Source: Cellulomonas edaphi (GTDB lineage Bacteria; Actinomycetota; Actinomycetes; Actinomycetales; Cellulomonadaceae). From it: DNA of 64,000 nucleotides. The position numbers and the translations under genes are program-made. The stretch is taken from the NCBI RefSeq assembly GCF_030362815.1, contig NZ_JAUCGR010000003.1, positions 124,001 through 188,000 of the forward strand, in the 5' to 3' direction. Numbering within the stretch: the first letter of the stretch is position 1; every line of letters starts with the position of its first letter. Under the pieces are notes generated by a model. The model had not been told where the DNA came from. It was given only the letters and a program-made list of their open reading frames with translations, and ran no database searches. Positions 16,518 through 26,244 of this stretch are shown piece by piece.

Positions 16518-18788
16518 TCAGCCGGCCGTGCGCGGTCCGAGCACGCTCTCCACAGGCTGCGCGCTGCCGAACAGCCAGCCCTGCCCGTAGCGCCAGCCGT
16601 TGCGCTGCAGGAACTCGGCCTGCTCCGCGTGCTCGATGCCCTCGGCGATCGTCACCATGGCGAGCTCGCGCGCGAGCGAGCCGAGCGCGCGCGCGATCTT
16701 GCCCGCGGTCGGGTCGTCGGGGATGCCCGACGTGAACGACATGTCGAGCTTGACGCCGGCCACCGGCAGGTCGCGCAGGTAGGACAGCGGCGAGACGCCG
16801 GTCCCGAAGTCGTCGAGCAGCACCGGCACGCCCGACGCGGAGAGCTGGGTGAGCTCGTGCCGGATGCGCGTGCCGGACGCGACGAGGGACGTCTCCGTGA
16901 GCTCGACCACGATGCGTCCGGCCATCACCCGGTGCCGCGAGATCTCCGCGAGCAGCGTCGTGGCGAACTCCCCGTCGCCGAGCTGGTCGGCGGAGACGTT
17001 GACGGACACCCACTGGGTCTGGTCCGCCATCGCCGCGACCGCCTCGACGACGCGGCGGGCCACGAACTGGCCCAGCGCCACGGCCAGGCCCACCTCCTGC
17101 ACCATCGCGAGGAACGCGTGCGGAAGCAGCAGGCCGCGATGGGGGTGCTGCCAGCGGATCAGCGCCTCGTACCCGACCACGCGGTGGTCGCCGAGGTCGA
17201 CGATGGGCTGGTAGTACACCACCAGCTCGCCGGCCTCGAGCGCGGCCGCGAGCTCGCGGTGCAGGTCGGCGCCGCTCCCCCGGCTCATGCTGCTGTCGTA
17301 GACCTCGGTCCGACCGCGGCCGGCGGCCTTCGCGCGGTACAGCGCCGCGTCGGCCGCCGCGAGCATCGCCGGCGCGCCGCCCTCGACAGACTCGGGGTCC
17401 GCCAGGGCGATGCCGATGCTCGCGCCCACGCTCAGCCGCCGCCGAGACACGCGCACCGGCTCCTGCAGACCGGCGTGGATGGCCGCCGCGACCTCGAACA
17501 CCGCCTTGGGGCCGTCCACGTCCTGCACGACGACCACGAACTCGTCGCCGCCCAGCCGTGCGACCGTGCCGCGCCGGGCGGTCGCCACGCGCAGCACGCT
17601 GGCGACGTGCACCAGCACCTCGTCGCCCGCGGCGTGCCCGTAGCGGTCGTTGATCTCCTTGAACCCGTCCAGGTCGCACGCGAGCACGGCGACGCGGTCG
17701 ACGATCCCCGGCTGCTCGAGCACCGACTGCAGCACCTCCTGCAGGAGCGTGCGGTTGGCCAGCCCGGTCAGCGGGTCGTGCATCGCCCGGTGGGTGAGCA
17801 TCTCCGCCTGCAGCCGGGACTCGGTGGAGTCGCGCACCTGCACGACGAAGTGGTCCGGCGAGCCGTTGGCGCTGCGCACCAGCGCGGCGTCCAGCACCAC
17901 CCACACGAGGTGGCCGTCGGCGCGCTGGTAGCGCTTCTCGAGGGAGAACCGGTGCTGGCCGCCGCCCAGGAGCCGGTCCACCTCGAGCCGCTCGGAGGCG
18001 CGCGTCTCGGCCGTGCTGAGGTCCTCCATGGGGTAGCCCCGCAAGGCGTCCACGCTCGTGCCGAGCAGCTCGGCCAGGGCCGCGTTCGCCTCGACGATGC
18101 GCCAGTCGAGGTCGACGAGCGCCATGCCGATCGGGGCATTCTCCATGGCGACCCGGAACTGGGTCTCGCTGCGTGACAGGGCGGCCTCGACCTCGCGGCG
18201 CCCGGTCACGTCCACGAGCGTGGTCAGCACCGCGGCCGCGTCGCCGTCGCCGGCGGGGACCAGCTGGCTGGCCACCTGGACCATGCGCGCCTGCGCCTGC
18301 GCGCCGCCCGGCAGCGCGACGCCCACGAGCTCGGAGTGCACCGTGAAGCCCGTGTGCCCGAGCCCCGGGCGGTGGCCGAGCACCGCCGCCGGGTTCATCG
18401 CCAGGCCCAGCTCGTTGACGAGCACCACCGGAAGGTCGCCGAGCTGGAGCCCGACCGCCGCGGCGGCGTCCACGCCGAGGATGGTGGCCGCGCGCTCGGA
18501 GATGTCGAGGACCTTGCCCGACAGCGAGGAGACGAGCGCGCCCTCGCGGGTGACGGCCTGCAGCGCGTCGTACCGGTGCCGCAGCTCGCGCGAGAGCGCA
18601 AGCGCCTCGTTGGCCCGTCGGACCTCGCGACGCTGCCGCGCCATGAGCACGAGGACCGCGACGAGCGCGACGATCGCGATCGCGCCGATCACGCTGGAGA
18701 CCGTGTTGACGGCTCCCGAGCCGCCCAGGATCGACGCGGGAGCCGCGTCGAGGGCGAGCCCGTGACTCACCGCCGGCCGCCGGACCAT
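16518..18788 (-). CDS. PAS-GGDEF-EAL cyclic-di-GMP protein
   Basis: A 756-residue signalling protein. A single membrane segment (about residues 28-50) is followed by two PAS-like regions (about 80-180 and 200-320), a diguanylate cyclase domain with intact RLGGDEFVVV near residue 411, and a phosphodiesterase domain with intact YEALIRW near residue 539. Both catalytic motifs look functional, so net synthesis or breakdown of c-di-GMP cannot be predicted. The ATG at 18788 overlaps the ftsK end by 22 bases. GTG at 18770, overlapping the ftsK stop as GTGA, is a credible alternative start. It is thus coupled to ftsK. Confidence 0.9.
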   Translation of the reverse strand: MVRRPAVSHGLALDAAPASILGGSGAVNTVSSVIGAIAIVALVAVLVLMARQRREVRRANEALALSRELRHRYDALQAVTREGALVSSLSGKVLDISERAATILGVDAAAAVGLQLGDLPVVLVNELGLAMNPAAVLGHRPGLGHTGFTVHSELVGVALPGGAQAQARMVQVASQLVPAGDGDAAAVLTTLVDVTGRREVEAALSRSETQFRVAMENAPIGMALVDLDWRIVEANAALAELLGTSVDALRGYPMEDLSTAETRASERLEVDRLLGGGQHRFSLEKRYQRADGHLVWVVLDAALVRSANGSPDHFVVQVRDSTESRLQAEMLTHRAMHDPLTGLANRTLLQEVLQSVLEQPGIVDRVAVLACDLDGFKEINDRYGHAAGDEVLVHVASVLRVATARRGTVARLGGDEFVVVVQDVDGPKAVFEVAAAIHAGLQEPVRVSRRRLSVGASIGIALADPESVEGGAPAMLAAADAALYRAKAAGRGRTEVYDSSMSRGSGADLHRELAAALEAGELVVYYQPIVDLGDHRVVGYEALIRWQHPHRGLLLPHAFLAMVQEVGLAVALGQFVARRVVEAVAAMADQTQWVSVNVSADQLGDGEFATTLLAEISRHRVMAGRIVVELTETSLVASGTRIRHELTQLSASGVPVLLDDFGTGVSPLSYLRDLPVAGVKLDMSFTSGIPDDPTAGKIARALGSLARELAMVTIAEGIEHAEQAEFLQRNGWRYGQGWLFGSAQPVESVLGPRTAG

Positions 18789-21475
18789 GGCCCGGCGTCG
18801 TCCCCCTCGTCGTCATCGAAGTAGTCGGTGGCGACCGGAGGATCGCCGGGCATCGCCCCGTCGGCGCTCGCGTACGGGTCCTCGGGCGGGGCACCGCGCA
18901 GCATCTCGAGCGTCCCGGGCAGGTCGTCCGGCTGGACGAGGACCTCGCGCGCCTTCGAGCCCTCGGACGGCCCGACGATCTCCCGCGACTCCAGGAGGTC
19001 CATGAGGCGACCGGCCTTGGCGAAGCCGACCCGCAGCTTGCGCTGGAGCATCGACGTGGAGCCGAACTGGGTGGTGACCACCAGCTCGGCGGCCTGCAGC
19101 AGCAGGTCGAGGTCGTCGCCGATGTCGTCGTCGACCTGCTTCTTCGCTGCCGCGACGGTCACGTCCTCGCGGTAGACCGGCTTGAGCTGCTTCTTGACGT
19201 GCTCGACCACCGAGTGGATCTCGGACTCCGCCACCCAGGCGCCCTGCGTGCGCATCGGCTTGGCCGCGCCCATGGGCAGGAACAGCGCGTCACCCTGGCC
19301 GATGAGCTTCTCCGCGCCCGGCTGGTCGAGCACCACGCGGGAGTCGGTCAGCGAGCTCGTCGCGAACGCCAGCCGCGAGGGCACGTTGGCCTTGATGAGA
19401 CCGGTGACCACGTCCACGGACGGGCGCTGCGTCGCGAGCACCAGGTGGATGCCGGCCGCGCGGGCCAGCTGCGTGATGCGCTGGATCGATGCCTCGACGT
19501 CGCGCGGGGCGACCATCATGAGGTCCGCGAGCTCGTCGACCACCACGAGCAGGTATGGGTAGGTCGCGATCTTGCGCTCGGAGCCGGGCAGCGGCTTGAC
19601 CTTGCCGGCACGCACCGCGGTGTTGAAGTCGTCGATGTGCTTGAACCCGAAGTTGGCGAGGTCGTCGTAGCGCGCCTCCATCTCGCGCACCACCCACTCG
19701 AGCGCCTCCGCGGCCTTCTTGGGGTTGGTGATGATGGGCGTGATGAGGTGCGGGATGCCCTCGTAGATCGTCAGCTCGACGCGCTTGGGGTCGACGAGCA
19801 CCATGCGCACCTCGTCGGGCGTCGCGCGCATGAGGATCGAGACGATCATCGAGTTCACGAAGCTCGACTTGCCCGCGCCCGTCGCACCGGCGACCAGCAG
19901 GTGGGGCATCTTCGCGAGGTTGGCGGTGACGTAGCCGCCCTCGACGTCCTTGCCGACGCCGATGACCATGGGGTGCTCGCTGCGCTTGGCGGCGCTGGAC
20001 CGCAGCACGTCACCGAGCGAGACGGTCTCGCGGTCCGTGTTGGGGATCTCGATGCCGATCGCCGACTTGCCGGGGATCGGCGACAGGATGCGCACGTCCG
20101 CGCTCGCGACCGCGTACGCGATGTTCTTGCTCAGGGCCGTGACGCGCTCGACCTTGGTGCCCTTGCCCAGCTCGACCTCGTAGCGCGTGACCGTCGGACC
20201 GCGCGTGAACCCGGTGACCTGGGCGTTGATCTCGAACTGCTCGAGCACCGACGTCAGCGACTCGACCACGCGGTCGTTCGCGGCCGAGCGCACCTTGTGC
20301 GGCGCACCCTTGGCGAGCGAGTCCTCGGACGGCAGCGTGTAGAGCACGTCCCCGCCCAGCATCGGCTGCTCGCCGCGCGGCACGGGCGTCGTGGCGGGCG
20401 CGGTGATCGCCCGGTCGACGACGGCCGTGCGATCGGCGGAGTCCAGCACGGCTGTCGGCACCGTGTCGGGCGCGGGCTCGACCTCGTCGGCGGCGTCCGG
20501 GACCACGACGGCGGCCCTCACGAACGCCTCGTCGCCCACGTACCCGTCGAGACGGTCCTCGTCGGCCTCGTCCACCTCCTGTGCCCGGTTGCGGCGGCTC
20601 AGCAGGCCGCGGCGGCGCTTGGGAGCGGGCTCCTCGTCCTCGTCGATCGCGGAGTGCAGCGCGTTGATGACCAGCGGCGCGTCGTCGTCCTCGTCGGCGG
20701 CGTCCTCCTGGGCGTCGTCGTGCCGACCGCCCGTGAGGCGGTGGTACCCGGCGCGCAGGCGCGGGACCACCTGGTGCACGGGCGTGGCGGTGACCACGAG
20801 CACGCCGAAGAACGCCAGCAGGAGCAGCAGGATGATGGCCACCGGTGCGGTGAGCAGGCTCGCGAGGGGCGTCCCGACGGCGAAGCCGACGATGCCGCCC
20901 GCCGATCGCAGGGCCGCGAAGTCGTCCGTCCCCGGCAGCCCGCGCGAGATCTGCACGATGCCGCACACGGCCAGGATGATCGCGGTCAGGCCGATCCCGA
21001 TGCGGCTGTTGGCCTGGACCCGCTCCGGGTGCCGCATGAGGCGGATCGCCGTGGCCAGCAGCAGCACGGGCACGATGACCCCGACGACGCCGAACGTCCC
21101 CGCGACGACCGAGTGGATCGCGTCGCCCGCAGTCCCGGACAGGGCCCACCACTCGCGCGCGGCGACCACGACCGCGAGGCCGAGGAGCGTGAACGCGACG
21201 CCGTCGCGACGGTGTGCCGGGTCGAGGTCGCGCGCGCCGTGCCCCATGCGGCGCGCGGTCCCGCCGATCACGTGCGCGCACCCCATCCACGCGCCCCGCA
21301 CCATGCGGACGGGCAGGGCGGACTGCCGCGTCGCGGGCGTGCGGGCCGGCGGCCGCGACGCGGCGGGCCGCGCGGACGTGCCCTTCGCGGTCGAGCGCGG
21401 GGCGGTCTTCGTGGTGGCGCGCGACGTCGTCGGCGCGCCGGGTCGGGCACCTGAGGAGGACGTACGAGTCGCCAT
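18767..21475 (-). CDS. ftsK: DNA translocase FtsK/SpoIIIE
   Basis: Septal DNA pump for chromosome segregation. From the ATG at 21475 it has 902 residues. A basic Ala/Thr/Pro-rich N-terminus precedes four membrane spans (about residues 85-255), then an acidic linker. The motor domain has Walker A GATGAGKSS near residue 525 and Walker B LLVVVDELADLMM. The C-terminal gamma winged helix, which reads polar DNA sequences, is present (TTQFGSTSMLQRKLRVGFAKAG). Longer in-frame starts upstream to 21691 lie in divergent intergenic sequence. It is divergent from the AlkZ-like gene. Confidence 0.94.
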   Translation of the reverse strand: MATRTSSSGARPGAPTTSRATTKTAPRSTAKGTSARPAASRPPARTPATRQSALPVRMVRGAWMGCAHVIGGTARRMGHGARDLDPAHRRDGVAFTLLGLAVVVAAREWWALSGTAGDAIHSVVAGTFGVVGVIVPVLLLATAIRLMRHPERVQANSRIGIGLTAIILAVCGIVQISRGLPGTDDFAALRSAGGIVGFAVGTPLASLLTAPVAIILLLLLAFFGVLVVTATPVHQVVPRLRAGYHRLTGGRHDDAQEDAADEDDDAPLVINALHSAIDEDEEPAPKRRRGLLSRRNRAQEVDEADEDRLDGYVGDEAFVRAAVVVPDAADEVEPAPDTVPTAVLDSADRTAVVDRAITAPATTPVPRGEQPMLGGDVLYTLPSEDSLAKGAPHKVRSAANDRVVESLTSVLEQFEINAQVTGFTRGPTVTRYEVELGKGTKVERVTALSKNIAYAVASADVRILSPIPGKSAIGIEIPNTDRETVSLGDVLRSSAAKRSEHPMVIGVGKDVEGGYVTANLAKMPHLLVAGATGAGKSSFVNSMIVSILMRATPDEVRMVLVDPKRVELTIYEGIPHLITPIITNPKKAAEALEWVVREMEARYDDLANFGFKHIDDFNTAVRAGKVKPLPGSERKIATYPYLLVVVDELADLMMVAPRDVEASIQRITQLARAAGIHLVLATQRPSVDVVTGLIKANVPSRLAFATSSLTDSRVVLDQPGAEKLIGQGDALFLPMGAAKPMRTQGAWVAESEIHSVVEHVKKQLKPVYREDVTVAAAKKQVDDDIGDDLDLLLQAAELVVTTQFGSTSMLQRKLRVGFAKAGRLMDLLESREIVGPSEGSKAREVLVQPDDLPGTLEMLRGAPPEDPYASADGAMPGDPPVATDYFDDDEGDDAGPWSGGRR

Positions 21476-21606
21476 GGTCCTCAAACTAGCCGGGCGCGCC
21501 CACCAGACCCGCGTGCCCCGGCGCGTGTCGCCTCCCGATCCGCCTCTCCTCCCTCCCATCGGCTCACGCATGCCGAGCGTCGGACCTTCGTGGCACGGTT
21601 GCGAGC

Positions 21607-22749
21607 ATGGCGACGACGTCCCACGGCCTCCCGGTCGACCGCTCCCGGGTGCTGGCCTACCGCGTGCACGCGCAGGAGCTCGACCGCGCACCGCGAGCCG
21701 ACCGCGCGGTCGACGACGCCGCCATCCTCGACCTGGGCGTGCAGGACACCGGCCCGGACGGCGCGCTGTGGGCCCTCGCGGTGCGCGGCGTCCCGGTGCG
21801 CGCCCACGCCTGGCCCGACGAGCTCGCGCTCGCCTGGACGCTGCGCGGGGCGCCGCACGCCTACCGGCGCCGGGACCTGCCGACCGTCGAGCGGGCGGTC
21901 CGGCCGTACTCCGACGCCGACGCCGCGCGGCGGGTCGTCAACGCGGCCCGGCCGCTCAAGGCGGAGGGCATCCCGGTCACGCGGGCGCTCGCCGAGACGG
22001 CTCGCACCATGCACCGCGTGGTCCGCGATCCCGTCTCGAAGGGCGCGCTGTCCACGCGCATGACCGCGGAGATGCCCGAGCCGTACGTGCGGTGGTGCGA
22101 GCCGTGCGGTGCGACCCACATGTACGAGCTCACCTTCCGCCTCGCCGCGCTGCACGCGGGCCTCGAGCTCGAGCCGTCGACGTCTCCCCCGGTGCTCCGC
22201 CCCATCCCGGGGTGGCCGGCGGACCACGTGGGCGACCTCGAGCCGTCGTCCGACGACGGCGCGTTCGACCTCGTGCGCGGGACTCTCCACCTGCTCGGGC
22301 CCCTCGACCACAAGCAGGTCGCGACGTTCCTCGACGCGCCGGTGCGCGAGGTCACGGCGCGGTGGCCCGACGACGCGGTGCCGGTGGACGTGGAGGGAGC
22401 TCCCCGGTGGTTCCTCGAACCGGATCTCGCCGCGCTCCGGGCGGCTGCCCCACCGGCCGGGCGTGGCGTCGTCCGGCTCCTCGGCCCCTACGACCTGTTC
22501 CTGCAGGGCCGGGACCGGGACGTGCTGGTCCCGGACGTCAGCCGGCACAAGGGGCTGTGGCCGACGCTCGGCCGACCGGGCGCCGTGCTCGCCGGGGGCG
22601 AGCTGGTGGGTACGTGGCGGCCGCGTGCCACGGGCGATCGCCTCGCGCTCGAGCTCGACGAGTGGGTCCCGTGGGACCGCGCGACGCGCGCGGCGGTCGA
22701 GGAGCAGCACGAGCGGCTCGCGGAGTTCCGCGGCGTCAGGCCGGCATGA
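21607..22749 (+). CDS. Winged-helix DNA-binding protein, AlkZ/YcaQ-like
   Basis: A 380-residue member of the HTH_42 (DUF1006) family, which includes the DNA glycosylases AlkZ and YcaQ that unhook interstrand crosslinks. Family landmarks are LGVQDT near residue 44, the RAHAWPDELALAW region, and C-terminal LLGPYDLFLQGRDR. Proven AlkZ/YcaQ enzymes use a Gln-x-Gln or Gln-x-Asp catalytic motif; here the residues are Gln-Asp-Thr, so catalysis is uncertain. A CEPC pair lies near residue 150. It is a single gene, divergent from ftsK and convergent with the lipoprotein gene (two bases between the ends). Confidence 0.75.
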   Translation: MATTSHGLPVDRSRVLAYRVHAQELDRAPRADRAVDDAAILDLGVQDTGPDGALWALAVRGVPVRAHAWPDELALAWTLRGAPHAYRRRDLPTVERAVRPYSDADAARRVVNAARPLKAEGIPVTRALAETARTMHRVVRDPVSKGALSTRMTAEMPEPYVRWCEPCGATHMYELTFRLAALHAGLELEPSTSPPVLRPIPGWPADHVGDLEPSSDDGAFDLVRGTLHLLGPLDHKQVATFLDAPVREVTARWPDDAVPVDVEGAPRWFLEPDLAALRAAAPPAGRGVVRLLGPYDLFLQGRDRDVLVPDVSRHKGLWPTLGRPGAVLAGGELVGTWRPRATGDRLALELDEWVPWDRATRAAVEEQHERLAEFRGVRPA

Positions 22750-22751
22750 GC

Positions 22752-23225
22752 TCAGTCGCCGAGGTGCACCGTCGCGAGCTGGACGGTCGAGGTGCCGAGA
22801 ACGCCGTCGTCCATCCGGGCGGCCGAGGGGTCCACGTCGCGGATGGCCCTCATGCGCAGCACCCCGGGCCAGGCGCTGCACGCCATGGCCTCTCCCCGAG
22901 CGTCGGGCGGGCTGCCACCGCAGTCGGGCTCCAGCGTGCCGAACCCTCCCTGCGCGAGGGCCGGGGCGAGGGCCAGCAGGGCGGCCTCCGGGCTCGCCTC
23001 GACCCGCCAGCAGCGGTCGCCGTCCGAGGTGGGCCTCGTGCATGCGACGGGCGTGAAGGCCGGCGGGGGCCTGAGGGTGGCGATCCACGTCGCACCCCGG
23101 TCGATCGCGTGCTGGATGCGAGCCCGGTCCGCGCGCTCCCGCTCGTGAGCGCTCAGTCCGCAGGCCGCGACCCCGAGGACGACCGCGAGCGCGATCGCGC
23201 ACGTGCCGACGATGCGCCAGGTCAT
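22752..23225 (-). CDS. Putative lipoprotein of unknown function
   Basis: I do not recognise a family. The 157-residue protein starts with a short signal peptide whose lipobox GVAAC places the lipidated Cys at about residue 21. The mature part has several Cys residues (TRPTSDGDRCW, EPDCGG, AMACSAW), which may form disulfides outside the membrane. The ATG at 23225 follows a strong GGAGGGG. The upstream MBL gene on the same strand ends 65 bases before, so they may be co-transcribed. Confidence 0.65.
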   Translation of the reverse strand: MTWRIVGTCAIALAVVLGVAACGLSAHERERADRARIQHAIDRGATWIATLRPPPAFTPVACTRPTSDGDRCWRVEASPEAALLALAPALAQGGFGTLEPDCGGSPPDARGEAMACSAWPGVLRMRAIRDVDPSAARMDDGVLGTSTVQLATVHLGD

Positions 23226-23290
23226 GCCCCTCCATCGGCACGGGGGACCCGGCAGTTGACCGCGGGCACTGCCCGGCGCGTACGCACCCG

Positions 23291-24061
23291 TCAACGCGGC
23301 TGCAGCGCGGTAGGCACTCCGCGCTCGAGCACCGTGAGCCGCTCGCTGCGGCCCCCGGCCGCGAACCGCTCGACGACCGCCGACAGGGGCTCGACGAAGT
23401 GCGCCCAGTCCGTGTGGTGGACGGGGACGATCGTCGCCCCCGCCAGCAGGTCGGCGGCGGCGCTCGCGCGCGCGGCGTCGAGCGTGACGGGCTCGTCCCC
23501 GAACCGGCCGACGTTGGCACCGCCGACGAAGAGCACGGCGATCCCGATCGTCGGGAACCGCCTGGCCACGGCGTCGACCACGTCGAGCGAGGCGTTGTCT
23601 CCCGCCACGTAGACGGTGGGCAGGCCCGGTCCCTCCAGCACGAAGCCCGTGACGGATCCGCTCAGCGGCTCCGCACCCTGCGGACCGTGCCGGGCCGGGA
23701 CGGCGGTCACGACGACCTCGTCCGCGAGCTCCGTCCGCTCCCACGGCGCCAGGCCGCGGACGCCGGGGACCCGCGCGGCGGCCTCCTGCGTGGAGAGCAC
23801 CAGGGGGACGTCGGCGAGCAGCGCACGGCCGGACGTGTCGAGGTTGTCGGCGTGCTGGTCATGGGACAGAAGGACGACGTCGATCGGGCCGAGCTCGTCG
23901 GCCGAGACCGACGGACCCACGAGCTTGCGCAGGGTGATCCCGCCGGCGTACTCGCCGGGCTCGTCGAAGGTGGGGTCGGTCAGGAACGCGAGCCCGCCGT
24001 AGCTGAGCGCGAGCGTCGGCCCGCCGACGAGGGTGGCCGTGATCGGCTGGTTGCTGGTCAT
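23291..24061 (-). CDS. MBL-fold metal-dependent hydrolase
   Basis: A 256-residue metallo-beta-lactamase-superfamily protein of the UlaG-like branch. The usual HxHxDH motif is replaced by SHDQHADNLD (residues 66-75), which still offers His, Asp and His ligands as in several UlaG relatives. Later motifs are VPARHGP, YVAGDNAS and VPVHHTDW. Substrate unknown. No signal peptide. It is divergent from the GlxA-type regulator, which may control it. Confidence 0.8.
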   Translation of the reverse strand: MTSNQPITATLVGGPTLALSYGGLAFLTDPTFDEPGEYAGGITLRKLVGPSVSADELGPIDVVLLSHDQHADNLDTSGRALLADVPLVLSTQEAAARVPGVRGLAPWERTELADEVVVTAVPARHGPQGAEPLSGSVTGFVLEGPGLPTVYVAGDNASLDVVDAVARRFPTIGIAVLFVGGANVGRFGDEPVTLDAARASAAADLLAGATIVPVHHTDWAHFVEPLSAVVERFAAGGRSERLTVLERGVPTALQPR

Positions 24062-24132
24062 GTCACCACCGTGCCGCTCCCCGCCCCGCCCGCACCACTG
24101 GCCTGGAAGCCACTCATCGATAGGATCGGGCC

Positions 24133-25098
24133 ATGCCCCCGGCCGCTGCGCACCAGGTTGCCGTCGTCGCCTTCGACGGCATCAGCGCGTTCCACCTCGC
24201 CATCCCGTCCGCGGTCTTCGGGCCGCAGCGCCGCAGCGCGCCCGCCCTCCCCTACCGCGTGACGGTCTGCGCGGAGCGGCCGGGCCAGCTCACGACGACC
24301 GGCGGCTTCGAGGTCCTCGTCGAGCACGGCCTGGAGGCGCTCGAGACCGCCGACACCGTGATCCTGCCGAGCGCAGACACCGACGTCGCGCCGTCCGCGG
24401 CCCTGCTCGCCGCGATCAGCTCCGCGCACCGTCGTGGCGCGCGCGTCGTGGGCCTGTGCCTCGGTTCCTTCCTCGTCGCGGCGTCCGGCATCGCCGACGG
24501 CCGAGAGGTCGCGACCCACTGGCACGCGGCCGACGAGCTCGCGGCGCGGTACCCGGCCGTCCGGGTCCGGTCGGACGTCCTGTGGTGCGACGACGGCGAC
24601 CTCGTCACGTCCGCCGGCGTCGCCGCAGCGCTGGACTGCTGCCTGCACGTCCTGCGCGCCGACCACGGGGAGAACGTCGCGGCCGCGGTGGCGCGCTCGC
24701 TGGTGCTCGCGCCCCACCGCGACGGCTCGCAGGCCCAGTTCATCCCGACCCCCGTCGTCGCCGCACCCGGTCCCGACCCCTTCGAGCAGGCGATGGCGTG
24801 GGCGGCCGGTCACCTGGGCGAGCAGGTGGACCTCGACCGGTGGGCGGCGCGCGCCGCGATGTCCCGACGCACGTTCACGCGCCAGTTCCGCTCACGCACG
24901 GGGACCAGCCCCACCCGGTGGCTGCTCGAGCGCAGGCTGGCGCACGCCAGGGTGCTGCTGGAGACGACGGCCGACCCGGTCGAGTCCATCGCGCACGCGT
25001 GCGGGTACGCCACGGCCGCTGCCCTGCGCCAGCACTTCGCCGCACGCTACGGCACCTCACCGAGCCGCCATCGCGACACCTTCCGCACCGCCGCGTAG
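24133..25098 (+). CDS. GlxA family AraC-type transcriptional regulator
   Basis: A 321-residue regulator with an N-terminal DJ-1/PfpI class I amidotransferase-like domain (nucleophile-elbow motif GLCLGSF near residue 110) and a C-terminal AraC double helix-turn-helix (about residues 215-315, ending in FAARYGTSPSRHR). The family senses small metabolites. Start ATG at 24133. The adjacent divergent MBL gene is the obvious candidate target, with 71 bases between the starts. The downstream EamA gene is another. Confidence 0.87.
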   Translation: MPPAAAHQVAVVAFDGISAFHLAIPSAVFGPQRRSAPALPYRVTVCAERPGQLTTTGGFEVLVEHGLEALETADTVILPSADTDVAPSAALLAAISSAHRRGARVVGLCLGSFLVAASGIADGREVATHWHAADELAARYPAVRVRSDVLWCDDGDLVTSAGVAAALDCCLHVLRADHGENVAAAVARSLVLAPHRDGSQAQFIPTPVVAAPGPDPFEQAMAWAAGHLGEQVDLDRWAARAAMSRRTFTRQFRSRTGTSPTRWLLERRLAHARVLLETTADPVESIAHACGYATAAALRQHFAARYGTSPSRHRDTFRTAA

Positions 25099-25248
25099 CG
25101 CAGACTCCCGCGCGCGGGCGGTGGGGATCCTGCCGTCGTGGGACGAGTTCCTGCCAGAGATGGTGCCGCGGCGGCGGCGGAGGCCGTCGTGTCGGTGGCC
25201 TGGACTAGCGTCGGGAACCGTGTTCGTCGAATGCTGCGGGGTGGCCCG

Positions 25249-26211
25249 ATGAGTCATCGTGGATGGATCCTGCTGCTCGCGGTGGGCGTCGTGTGGGGCG
25301 TGCCGTACCTGCTCATCAAGGTCGCGGTCACCGACGTCAGCCCCGTGACGGTCGTCTTCGTCCGCACCGCGCTCGGCGCGCTCCTGCTGCTGCCGTTCGC
25401 GCTGCGGTCGGGCGGTCTGCGCGTGCTGCGGGGCCACTGGCCGGCCGTGCTGGGCTTCGCCGCGCTCGAGATCGTGGGTCCATGGATCCTGCTGTCGAAC
25501 GCCGAGCAGACCCTCACGAGCTCGACGACGGGCCTGCTGGTGGCCACGGTCCCGATCGCGGCGGTGGTCATCGGGCGGTTCGTCGGCGACCGCCGTCCCG
25601 TCGCGGCCGTCCGGTGGGTGGGCCTTCTCGTCGGGCTCGGCGGGGTCGCCCTGCTGCTCGGTCCGGGCGCCGCGGCCGGCGACGCGTGGGCGGTCACCCA
25701 GGTGCTGCTCGCGGCCCTCGGGTACGCGACCGCCCCGATCATCGCGGACCGGTTCCTGCGCGACGTCCCCGCCATCCCGCTGACCGCGACGTGCCTGGCC
25801 GTCACCGCGCTCGTGTACACGCCGTTCCTCGTCGCGGAGGGCTCCCAGCCCTGGCCGCCCGTGGACGCGGTCCTCGCGCTCGCCGCGCTCGGTGCGGTCT
25901 GCACCGCACTGGCGTTCGTCCTGTTCTTCCGGCTCATCATCGAGGTGGGAGCGGCACGGTCGACGCTCGTCGCCTACCTCAACCCCGTCGTCGCCGTGAC
26001 GCTGGGCGCCATCGTCCTGGACGAGCCGCTCACGTGGGCCATCGCCGCGGCGACCGCCATGATCCTGCTCGGCTCCGCGGCGGCCTCGCGCGGGGGACGC
26101 GCGGCGGACCGGGACGCGATCCCCGAGCCGCGCGAGCCGCAGCTCGACCGCCCCGGCACGGTCGACGCCGTGGCCGCGGACGACGGAGCGCCGGTGCCGC
26201 ACGCCCCGTAG
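25249..26211 (+). CDS. EamA/DMT family transporter
   Basis: A 320-residue drug/metabolite exporter with about ten membrane spans in two EamA halves (WILLLAVGVVWGVPYLLIK at the start; YLNPVVAVTLGAIVLDEPLTW in the second half). The ATG at 25249 has GGGGTGG upstream; ATG at 25231 would add six residues. Substrate not predictable; amino acids or toxic metabolites are usual. The charged C-terminal tail of about 35 residues (cytoplasmic) is not part of the fold. It lies 150 bases after the GlxA-type regulator and converges on RNase J. Confidence 0.85.
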   Translation: MSHRGWILLLAVGVVWGVPYLLIKVAVTDVSPVTVVFVRTALGALLLLPFALRSGGLRVLRGHWPAVLGFAALEIVGPWILLSNAEQTLTSSTTGLLVATVPIAAVVIGRFVGDRRPVAAVRWVGLLVGLGGVALLLGPGAAAGDAWAVTQVLLAALGYATAPIIADRFLRDVPAIPLTATCLAVTALVYTPFLVAEGSQPWPPVDAVLALAALGAVCTALAFVLFFRLIIEVGAARSTLVAYLNPVVAVTLGAIVLDEPLTWAIAAATAMILLGSAAASRGGRAADRDAIPEPREPQLDRPGTVDAVAADDGAPVPHAP

Positions 26212-26244
26212 GACGCCGCACCGGCGCTCGCCGTCGGCTGGGGG

